DNA of 64,000 nucleotides, from contig NZ_KQ948423.1 of NCBI RefSeq assembly GCF_001514065.1, positions 186,001-250,000 of the forward strand, given 5' to 3'. The position numbers and the translations under genes were made by a program. Below are positions 42,247-49,170 of this stretch, in pieces. The stretch comes from Streptomyces antibioticus. Its GTDB lineage: Bacteria > Actinomycetota > Actinomycetes > Streptomycetales > Streptomycetaceae. Position 1 is the first letter of the stretch; each line of letters opens with the position of its first letter. The notes beneath the pieces are model-generated. The model had not been told where the DNA came from. It made no database searches and saw nothing but the letters and a program-made list of their open reading frames with translations.

Positions 42247-44289
42247 TCACCCGCTCCCGGAGGCGCGGGCAGGCACCTGCGGCTCGGCCGCCGTTTCCTT
42301 CACCAGGCGGGCCCGCGGCCCCTGGAAGAGGTGCGACAGCCCGAAGCCGGCGCTCACCACCACCGCACCCCCCACGGCATCCAGCACCCAGTGGTTACCG
42401 GTGGCGACGATCGCCGTCACCGTGAAGAACGGGTGCAGCAGCCCCAGCGGCTTCAGCCACCACTTCGGCGCGACGATCGCGATGACCACCCCGCACCACA
42501 GCGACCAGCCGAAGTGCAGCGAGGGCATCGCCGCGTACTGGTTGGTCAGGGCGGTCAGGGTGCCGTAGTCCGGCTTGGAGAAGTCCTGGACGCCGTGGAC
42601 CGTGTCGATGACGCCGAGGGACGGCATCAGACGGGGCGGGGCGAGCGGGTAGAGCCAGAAGCCGACCAGGGCGAGGAGCGTGGCGAAGCCCAGCGACGCA
42701 CGGGCCCAGCGGTAGTCGGCGGGGCGGCGCCAGTAGAGGACGCCGAGGACCGTCAGCGGGACGACGAAGTGGAAGGACGTGTAGTAGAAGTCGAAGAAGT
42801 TCCGCAGCCAGTCGACCTGGACGACCGCGTGGTTCGCCCAGTGCTCGATGTCGATGTGGAGCCACCGCTCGATGTCGAGGATCTGCTGCCCGTGCTCCTC
42901 CGCCCGCGCCCGGCCCTCGGAGTTGGTGCCGCCCGTCGCCGCGAGCCGCACCTTCTGGTACGCGGCGTAGGTGACACGAATAAGCAGCAACTCCAGGAGC
43001 AGGTTGGGACGCGCCAGCACCCGCTTCAGGAACGGCAGCAGCGGCACCCGCCGGAAGCGGGCCGGGACCGGCTCGGCGTACTCCGTCGGGATCGGCGTCC
43101 GGTAGTACGGCGAGGTCCGGGACAGGAACGGCACGACGGTCGCCGCGGCCAGCGCCGCCAGCAGGACGACGTTGTCCCGCAGCGGATACAGCGAGGCCAT
43201 GTTCGGCAGGATCATCTTCGCGGGCAGCGTCATCACCAGCACCACCGCGACCGGCCACACATACCGGTCCGAGGCCCGCTTGCCGACCCGTCCGACGACC
43301 GCGAGCAGCACCCACAGCAGCTGGTGCTGCCAGGCCATCGGGGCCATCAGGATCGCCGCGCAGCCGGTGACCGCCACCGCGAGCAGCAGCTGCCCGTCGC
43401 GGGCGTAGCGCACGGCCCGCCGCAGGGCGAGCGCCGCCACGGCCGCGCCGAGCGCGAGGAACAGCCCGACCTCGACCGGCCCCGCGAACCCTGCCCGCAG
43501 CAGCGCTCCGTGCAGCGACTGGTTGGCGAGGTCGTCGGCGTCCCCGCCCAGCCCGGCGCCCGCCATGTGGTGGACCCAGTAGGTGTACGAGTCGTGCGGC
43601 AGCGCCGCCCACGCCAGTGCCGTGCTCGCCGCGAACGTGGCCCCGGTGGTGAGCGCGGCCCGGCGCCGCCCGGTGAACCACAGCAGCCCGGCGAACAGCA
43701 GCACCGTCGGCTGGAGCGCCGCGGCCAGGCCGATCAGCAGGCCGCTCGTCCGCTGTCCGCGTACGACGAAGCATCCGACCAGCACCAGCAGCACCGGCAT
43801 GATGCTGGTCTGCCCGAGATACAGGGTGTTGCGGACCGGCAGCGACAGCATCAGCAGGCTGATCGCGACCGGCGCGGCGAAGAAGGACGTACGTCTGTTC
43901 ACCGGCTGAGGCAGGGCCCGCGCGACGACAAGTCCGAGGGCGACGACCAGAAGCAGCGTCCCGAAGGTCCAGCCCCAGCCGAGCGCCTGTTCGGCGGCCT
44001 TGGTGAGCGGCTTCAGGACGAGGCCGCCGAAGGGCGTGCCGGTGAACTCCGTCGAGTCGTACAGCGACCCCTTCACATGGAGGACGCCGTCGGGTCCGAC
44101 CCACGTCTCCAGGTCGGTCAGCCGCTCTCCGCTGGGGGTGCGGAGGACGACGGCCACCTGCCGGACGGCGAGTATCGCGGCGACCACCCACAGCAGGAAT
44201 CTGGCCACGCGCATTCTCGCTCTGGCCGTCTCCACGGCCGTCGCTCCGAACGCTTCCGCCGGTCCTCCGCTGGGGTTCGTGTTCACCAC
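42247..44289 (-). CDS. bifunctional GT87 glycosyltransferase / PAP2 phosphatase membrane protein
   Basis: A 680-residue polytopic membrane protein. The N-terminal 390 residues form a GT87-like polyprenol-phosphate mannosyltransferase domain with many helices. The C-terminal 280 residues contain a PAP2-type phosphatase: the signature YAAMPSLHFGWSLW and the later GNHWVLDAVGG carry the catalytic histidines. It may use and then dephosphorylate a lipid-phosphate sugar carrier at the membrane. GTG 44289 follows GGGAGG by nine bases; GTG 44286 and ATG 44322 are alternatives. Confidence 0.83.
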   Translation of the reverse strand: MVNTNPSGGPAEAFGATAVETARARMRVARFLLWVVAAILAVRQVAVVLRTPSGERLTDLETWVGPDGVLHVKGSLYDSTEFTGTPFGGLVLKPLTKAAEQALGWGWTFGTLLLVVALGLVVARALPQPVNRRTSFFAAPVAISLLMLSLPVRNTLYLGQTSIMPVLLVLVGCFVVRGQRTSGLLIGLAAALQPTVLLFAGLLWFTGRRRAALTTGATFAASTALAWAALPHDSYTYWVHHMAGAGLGGDADDLANQSLHGALLRAGFAGPVEVGLFLALGAAVAALALRRAVRYARDGQLLLAVAVTGCAAILMAPMAWQHQLLWVLLAVVGRVGKRASDRYVWPVAVVLVMTLPAKMILPNMASLYPLRDNVVLLAALAAATVVPFLSRTSPYYRTPIPTEYAEPVPARFRRVPLLPFLKRVLARPNLLLELLLIRVTYAAYQKVRLAATGGTNSEGRARAEEHGQQILDIERWLHIDIEHWANHAVVQVDWLRNFFDFYYTSFHFVVPLTVLGVLYWRRPADYRWARASLGFATLLALVGFWLYPLAPPRLMPSLGVIDTVHGVQDFSKPDYGTLTALTNQYAAMPSLHFGWSLWCGVVIAIVAPKWWLKPLGLLHPFFTVTAIVATGNHWVLDAVGGAVVVSAGFGLSHLFQGPRARLVKETAAEPQVPARASGSG

Positions 44290-44560
44290 GTGCCCGGGCC
44301 TCCCGCCCCGTTCGCCCTTCACGTCCGATACGCGAAGGTTGTCGTGCGCAGCCTATGAGGCCCGCACAGTCCCCCGGAGAAGAGACGCAGACGGTTCCGC
44401 TTTGCCTGACGCCCGTCCTGCATTTGTCCGAATGACGATAGTCCGCACCGTCTCGCGCCGCCTCGCTGAGCGGGCTGTGGATCACTTACGTAGCTACAAG
44501 GCCCGGACCCGTATGCTCCGCGTAACCGCCTGAGGGCGCAGCGGAGGGTGCGGTGGGGGA

Positions 44561-45706
44561 ATGGTCGACTTCCTGAGAGGCCGGGCGCGCCGACGCCTGC
44601 TCGCGGTCGTCCTGGCGTTACTGGCCACCCAGCTGGGTTCCCTGGCCGCCCCGGCCTACGCCTGCGGCTGCGGCGCCATGGTTCCGGACACCGCCCGGCA
44701 GGTCGCCGTGGCACGCGAGGTGTCGGTGGTGCGCTGGGACGGCCGCCGGGAGCGGATCGTGATGCGGCTGACGGTCGGCGGGGACAGCGACCGGGCGGCC
44801 TGGATCATGCCGGTCCCGCACCGCGCGGACGTGACGCTCGGCAATCCGGCCGTCTTCGACGAGCTGGACGCGGCCACCGCGCCCATGCACCGCACCCGCT
44901 CCCACTTCTGGCCGCAGGACGGCGACTGGCCGCTGGTCTCCGGCGGCGGCCGGGACGCGGGCGCACGCCCGCCCGGCGCCGGCGCGGCGCCCGGGGTGGA
45001 CGTGGTGGGCCGCCAGAAACTGGGCCCCTTCGACGTGGCCCGCCTGACCGCCACCGACCCGGACGCCCTCGGCGACTGGCTCGCCGACCACGGCTTCCGC
45101 CTCCCGCCCCGCCTCGGCGGCGCCCTCCAGCCGTACGTGGCGCGCGGCTGGGAGTACGTGGCGGTCCGCCTGGCCCCGGAAGCCACCGGCACCCCCCTCC
45201 AGGGCACGCTGGACCCGCTGAGCCTGTCCTTCGCGGCCGACGAGCCGGTCTACCCGATGCGGCTGTCCCGCCTCGCCCGCACACCCCAGTCCCTGGGCCT
45301 GTACGTCCTGGCCGCACACCGCATGGAACCGGCCTCCGCGATCGGCGGCTCCCGCCCCCGCGTCACCTTCGCCGGCCGGATCACACCCCCGCGCAGCAGC
45401 CCCCTGGCCGAGCTGACCGCGGGCACCCCGTTCCTGACGGCGATCGGCCAGGAGTTCCCGTCCCCGTCCCTGATCGACGGCGACCACACCCTGCGCCGCA
45501 CCGCCACCGACACCGCCTTCCAGCAGGTCGTCTACGAGGACCGGCTGCGCACGGTGGCCGGAGTCCCGGCCTGGCTGCTGACGATCGCGGCCGCCCTGGC
45601 CGCGCTCACGGGCGCGGTGGTCCTGTTGGCCGTACGACGCTCCCGGCGCGCGGCAAAATCCCTCGCCGCGGAACCCACCACCCCTTACTTTCAACAGGGC
45701 AACTAG
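44561..45706 (+). CDS. DUF2330 exported protein with a TTA codon in its signal peptide
   Basis: A 381-residue protein. The signal peptide RRRLLAVVLALLATQLGSLA ends near APAYA. The mature start CGCGAMVPDTARQVAVAREVSVVRWDGRRERIVMRLTV is the DUF2330 hallmark. A membrane helix (AWLLTIAAALAALTGAVVLLAV) lies near the C-terminus. Codon 20 (44618-44620) is TTA, the only in-frame TTA I found in the window. Translation should therefore depend on the bldA tRNA and be tied to late growth. The function is unknown. Confidence 0.85.
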   Translation: MVDFLRGRARRRLLAVVLALLATQLGSLAAPAYACGCGAMVPDTARQVAVAREVSVVRWDGRRERIVMRLTVGGDSDRAAWIMPVPHRADVTLGNPAVFDELDAATAPMHRTRSHFWPQDGDWPLVSGGGRDAGARPPGAGAAPGVDVVGRQKLGPFDVARLTATDPDALGDWLADHGFRLPPRLGGALQPYVARGWEYVAVRLAPEATGTPLQGTLDPLSLSFAADEPVYPMRLSRLARTPQSLGLYVLAAHRMEPASAIGGSRPRVTFAGRITPPRSSPLAELTAGTPFLTAIGQEFPSPSLIDGDHTLRRTATDTAFQQVVYEDRLRTVAGVPAWLLTIAAALAALTGAVVLLAVRRSRRAAKSLAAEPTTPYFQQGN

Positions 45707-45722
45707 TTAGCGCCACTAACTA
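45704..45722. promoter_or_regulatory. inverted repeat TAGTTAG-n5-CTAACTA
   Basis: Perfect seven-base arms (45704-45710 and 45716-45722) enclose CGCCA. The first TAG is the stop codon of the DUF2330 gene. The repeat lies 20 bases before the methyltransferase start and looks like an operator for a TetR- or MarR-type regulator. Confidence 0.6.
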
Positions 45723-45742
45723 CCCCTGACGAATGAGGTCGC

Positions 45743-46414
45743 ATGAGCGAGTCGCAGCACTGGGACGCCGTGGACGCCTACTTCACCACCCATCTCGCGC
45801 CGGACGACGAAGCACTGGAAGCCACCCTGCGGGACAGCGAGGCCGCCGGGCTCCCCGCGATCGCCGTCAGCGCCCCACAGGGCAAGCTGCTCCAGCTCCT
45901 GGCGGAGATCCAGGGCGCCCGGCGCATCCTGGAGGTCGGCACCCTCGGCGGCTACAGCACCATCCGGCTGGCCCGCGCGCTGCCCGCCGACGGCCGGCTG
46001 ATCTCCCTGGAGTACAGCCCGCACCACGCCGAGGTGGCGGCCCGCAACATCGCGCGGGCGGGCCTGGACAAGCTCGTCGAGATCCGCGTCGGCGCGGCCC
46101 TCGACTCCCTCCCCCGCCTGGCCGACGAGAACCTGGCCCCCTTCGACCTGGTCTTCATCGACGCGGACAAGGCGAACAACCCGCACTACGTGGAGTGGGC
46201 GCTGAAGCTGACGCGTGCGGGCAGCCTGATCATCGTGGACAACGTCGTACGGGGCGGCCGTGTCGCCGACCCGGACGACACCACCCCCGACGTCGTCGGC
46301 ACCCGCACGGCCATCGAACTCCTGGGCTCCCACCCGCGCTTGACGGCGACGGCGATCCAGACGGTGGGCGCGAAGGGCTACGACGGCTTCGCGCTGGCAC
46401 GGGTGCGGTCGTAG
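45743..46414 (+). CDS. O-methyltransferase (Methyltransf_3 / COMT-like)
   Basis: A 223-residue SAM-dependent O-methyltransferase with motif I ILEVGTLGGYSTIRLARALP, LISLEYSPHHAEVA, the metal-binding FDLVFIDADKANNPHYVEWAL and SLIIVDNVVRGGRV. These enzymes methylate catechol-type hydroxyls with a divalent metal. TGAGG stands before the ATG. A palindromic site upstream suggests dedicated control. Confidence 0.9.
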   Translation: MSESQHWDAVDAYFTTHLAPDDEALEATLRDSEAAGLPAIAVSAPQGKLLQLLAEIQGARRILEVGTLGGYSTIRLARALPADGRLISLEYSPHHAEVAARNIARAGLDKLVEIRVGAALDSLPRLADENLAPFDLVFIDADKANNPHYVEWALKLTRAGSLIIVDNVVRGGRVADPDDTTPDVVGTRTAIELLGSHPRLTATAIQTVGAKGYDGFALARVRS

Positions 46415-46427
46415 CCCTAGGCAGCCC

Positions 46428-46820
46428 TCAGACCTCGTGGAAGAAGCCGACGTTGACGCTGCGCGGGGCGGTGCGGTCCACGACGACGATCTCACCGCTG
46501 CCGCCCCGGGGCAGCGTGACGCTCCCGCCGTAGGTGAGTGGCTGGGCGTACTCCCCGACGGTCAGCCGCACCTCACTCGACGGCTCGGCCTGCGACCCGC
46601 GCAGCCAGGTCACCTGCCAGATTCCCTCCGGCCCGCACAGGAACTCCAGGTGCACCCGGGAGACGAACAGCCAGTCGTCGGGCGTGGCGAGCCGGCACAC
46701 GGACTTGTCGCGGCCCACCCGCAGCAGCGCGCCGGGCTCGCTCGGTGCGTCGGCCATGAGCATGCCGGCCGTGGCACCCTCCTCCGCCGCGGAGACGGCG
46801 GCCATGGTGAGTTCGAGCAC
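46428..46820 (-). CDS. FHA-domain-like protein
   Basis: A 130-residue cytoplasmic protein. LLRVGRDKSVCRLATPDDWLFVSRVHLEFLCGPEGIWQVTWL has the FHA pattern (G-R, S-R-x-H), and later strands complete the beta sandwich. FHA domains bind phosphothreonine peptides. No kinase gene is close. The start is GTG 46820. It converges with the methyltransferase gene. Confidence 0.75.
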   Translation of the reverse strand: MLELTMAAVSAAEEGATAGMLMADAPSEPGALLRVGRDKSVCRLATPDDWLFVSRVHLEFLCGPEGIWQVTWLRGSQAEPSSEVRLTVGEYAQPLTYGGSVTLPRGGSGEIVVVDRTAPRSVNVGFFHEV

Positions 46821-46923
46821 GTGCGCTCCCTTTGCAGTTCCTGAACCGTTCCTGAGCAAGTGTCCTTGCACAGCGGCCGCATGATAAATCGCCCGGCCAC
46901 ATCGCGTCCGGCACAATGGACTC

Positions 46924-47352
46924 ATGACCGAGCGAAAGCCACCCGGCGTCCCGTTCGAGTCCTGGGTCGACAAACAGATCCGAGACGCGCAGGGCCGCGG
47001 CGACTTCGACCGACTTCCGGGCGCGGGCGAGCCGTTGCCCGCGGAACTGAGCACGCCCTACGACGAACTGTGGTGGATCAAGCGCAAGATGGCCCGCGAG
47101 GGCCTCTCGTCGCTGCCCCCCGCCCTCGCCCTGCGCAAAGAGGCCGAGGACGCCTTGGCCGCCGCCTACGCGGCCCCTTCCGAACGCGCGGTCCGCAAAC
47201 TGATCACCGACATCAACGTCAAGATCCGCGACATGATGTTCAGGCCACCGCCCGGCCCCCCGCTGGGCAAGAAGCCGTACGACGTCGAAGAGGTCGTACG
47301 CCAGTGGCGGGAGCGCCGGGCGGCGAAGAATCCGGAGTCAGAGCTTCAGTAG
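46924..47352 (+). CDS. DUF1992 protein (DnaJC28-like conserved domain)
   Basis: A 142-residue protein with the DUF1992 signature FESWVDKQIRDAQGRGDFDRLPGAGEPLP, then DELWWIKRKMAREGLSSLPPALALRKEAEDAL and a helical end. The function is unknown; eukaryotic relatives carry a J-domain, absent here. Its 3' end overlaps the convergent gene by 15 bases. Confidence 0.88.
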   Translation: MTERKPPGVPFESWVDKQIRDAQGRGDFDRLPGAGEPLPAELSTPYDELWWIKRKMAREGLSSLPPALALRKEAEDALAAAYAAPSERAVRKLITDINVKIRDMMFRPPPGPPLGKKPYDVEEVVRQWRERRAAKNPESELQ

Positions 47353-47778
47353 CCGCTCCGTCAGCTCGCGGTAGTCACGCAGGGCGAGCCGCAACTGCTC
47401 GGTGTCACCGCCACCTGCGCCCTTTCCGTCCCCGTGCTCGGCGCCCTGCCAGGACTGGCGCAGGATGCGCCGCCGCTGGGCCACGGCGTCCGTGAACCGC
47501 GAGGTGACCTCCTCCAGCACCTGGTCGGCCTCCTCGACGGCGGCCCGAGGCCCGTCGACGAACCCGGTCATGGCGTGCTGGAGCTGCCCGGCGAGCTTGT
47601 CGTGCTCCTCGGCCAGCAACCGCCCGCCATGGGCATCACGCCCCGCGGCCTCATGACTGGCCACCAGGGGAGCCTTCTCGCGCTCCTTCGTGAAGCCGCG
47701 ACCCTCCCCTTCATGCCCCGCCACGAGGGGCGAACCGTCCGCTTGACCCTTCTGCGGGCCGCTCACGGCTTCCGTCAT
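47338..47778 (-). CDS. hypothetical helical protein
   Basis: A 146-residue hydrophilic protein. The first 60 residues are Gly/Glu/Lys-rich and probably disordered. The rest is helical (RLLAEEHDKLAGQLQHAMTGFVDGPRAAVEEADQVLEEVTSRFTDAVAQRRRIL), resembling part of the upstream membrane protein (AAQERFVESPREAVSEADRLLAEVA). The two may be related and work together. ATG 47778 has GAGAGG just before it. No function is known. Confidence 0.72.
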   Translation of the reverse strand: MTEAVSGPQKGQADGSPLVAGHEGEGRGFTKEREKAPLVASHEAAGRDAHGGRLLAEEHDKLAGQLQHAMTGFVDGPRAAVEEADQVLEEVTSRFTDAVAQRRRILRQSWQGAEHGDGKGAGGGDTEQLRLALRDYRELTERLLKL

Positions 47779-47783
47779 GCCTC

Positions 47784-48425
47784 TCAACTCCCCTTCGCCT
47801 GACGCCGGGTGAACGCCCACGGCGAATGGCCGTGGCCGTCATGGCGCGCGGACCGGTCGCCGGACGACGATTCGACGAGCTCGCGCCTGCGCCCACCGGC
47901 GCCGACGAGCTCCTCGAACAGGGCCCGGGCCTCGACCATGGCCTCACGCATCTCCTCGGTGCCGCCCTGCGCATCCGTGTTCGCCACGCGATGGACGCGC
48001 CGGTATCCGTGCACATGGTGCGCGTGGTGCACGGACAGGGCGGCGAGCTGCTCCTCGTACTGCACACCGTCGGGGAACCCGCGGGCGCCGGCCACTTCAG
48101 CAAGCAGCCGGTCCGCCTCGCTCACCGCCTCGCGGGGCGACTCGACGAACCGCTCCTGGGCGGCCGCCCACCGGGCCTCGTACTGCTGCCGCTGGGCGGG
48201 CTCCAGGTCCCGCTCCCGCAGCGACCCGTGCTTGTCCACCCGCTCGGCCAGCTCCCGCTCGGCGGCCTGCGAGTCCCCGTCGTGCCGGGCGACGGCCCGG
48301 TCGTACTCGGGCCCGAAGCGCCGCTTCAGGTCCCGCCCGCCGGGCCGACGCCGGGCCAGGACGACCGCCACCACGACGACGGCCGCCACGATCACGATCA
48401 GAGCGATGATCACGCCAGTAGTCAT
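47784..48425 (-). CDS. membrane-anchored hypothetical protein
   Basis: A 213-residue protein with one N-terminal membrane helix (GVIIALIVIVAAVVVVAVVLA) followed by a highly charged helical region (FGPEYDRAVARHDGDSQAAERELAERVDKHGSL). A His-rich middle part contains VHHAHHVHGYRRVHRV. It starts a two-gene unit with the gene at 47338, only five bases apart. I know no function; secretion or stress association would be a guess. Confidence 0.75.
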   Translation of the reverse strand: MTTGVIIALIVIVAAVVVVAVVLARRRPGGRDLKRRFGPEYDRAVARHDGDSQAAERELAERVDKHGSLRERDLEPAQRQQYEARWAAAQERFVESPREAVSEADRLLAEVAGARGFPDGVQYEEQLAALSVHHAHHVHGYRRVHRVANTDAQGGTEEMREAMVEARALFEELVGAGGRRRELVESSSGDRSARHDGHGHSPWAFTRRQAKGS

Positions 48426-48510
48426 GCGCTACGAGTAGCCCCGGCCACTCCCCTCAAACGGCCCCGCCCCCCGATATCCGTTTGCGGCCCGCCCCAGCCC
48501 CCACCCGAGA

Positions 48511-49008
48511 ATGACGCCCATGACCTGGACCGTCACACCGGAACCCCACGACTCCCCCGCCGCAACAGCCCTCTGGCGCGCGTACTACACGGAGGTCAGC
48601 GACCGCTACTACCTCCTCCACGAGAACCGCCGCACGGCCCCGGAGGAACTGGAACAACAGATCACCCGAGCGGACTGGTCCGACCTCACCCCACCCAAGG
48701 GCGCCCTCCTACTGGCCCGCTACCAAGGCGAGCCCGCCGGCACGGCAGGCGTACGCCTCCTGGACCCGGAAACGGCGGAACTGAAAAGGGTGTTCATCCA
48801 GCCCCCGCGACGCGGCAAGGGCGGCGCAGCCCTCCTCGTAGCGGCAGCGGAAGACACAGCGCGCGCCCTGGGCGCCACCCGCATGATCCTGGACACCCGT
48901 CACGACCTCACAGAGGCAAGGGCCCTCTACACGCGCCTGGGCTACGAGGAAACGCCCCCGCACAACACCGACAAGTACGCGGAGCACTGGTTCTCAAAGC
49001 ACCTGTAG
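48511..49008 (+). CDS. GNAT-family N-acetyltransferase
   Basis: A 165-residue acetyltransferase with the acetyl-CoA motif LKRVFIQPPRRGKGGAALLVAAAEDTARALG (about 93-123) and the end strand ALYTRLGYEE. The acceptor is unknown. ATG 48511 and 48520 are both possible starts, and neither has a clear ribosome binding site. Confidence 0.85.
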   Translation: MTPMTWTVTPEPHDSPAATALWRAYYTEVSDRYYLLHENRRTAPEELEQQITRADWSDLTPPKGALLLARYQGEPAGTAGVRLLDPETAELKRVFIQPPRRGKGGAALLVAAAEDTARALGATRMILDTRHDLTEARALYTRLGYEETPPHNTDKYAEHWFSKHL

Positions 49009-49050
49009 CCCCGAGTCGCCGCACCCGCGTACGGCGGTGAGGGGACGTGT

Positions 49051-49143
49051 CGGGGGGTGTCCGCCCGCAGCGGTTGGCGCGTCAACACGGGCTCCTTGTC
49101 TGAACGCCCGATTCCGCGCCGTTCCGAGGACGGACACCCCCCG
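49051..49143. terminator. wide inverted repeat between convergent genes
   Basis: CGGGGGGTGTCCG (49051-49063) and CGGACACCCCCCG (49131-49143) are perfect arms around 67 bases. They lie between the GNAT and MFS-MarR genes, which converge. A terminator is the simplest reading; a small structured RNA or mobile remnant is possible. Confidence 0.5.
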
Positions 49144-49170
49144 GCGCGGCCCCGCCCCACGACGAAACCG

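Noticed and set aside
40861-44358. A very long plus-strand frame over CYP125 and the GT87-PAP2 gene
   Set aside because: It is a shadow frame: CYP125 in another frame has all P450 motifs, and the minus strand encodes the membrane protein.
44432-44533. A 33-codon frame with a TTA codon before the DUF2330 gene
   Set aside because: It has no ribosome binding site, weak codon bias and no recognisable sequence. I could not support it as a gene.
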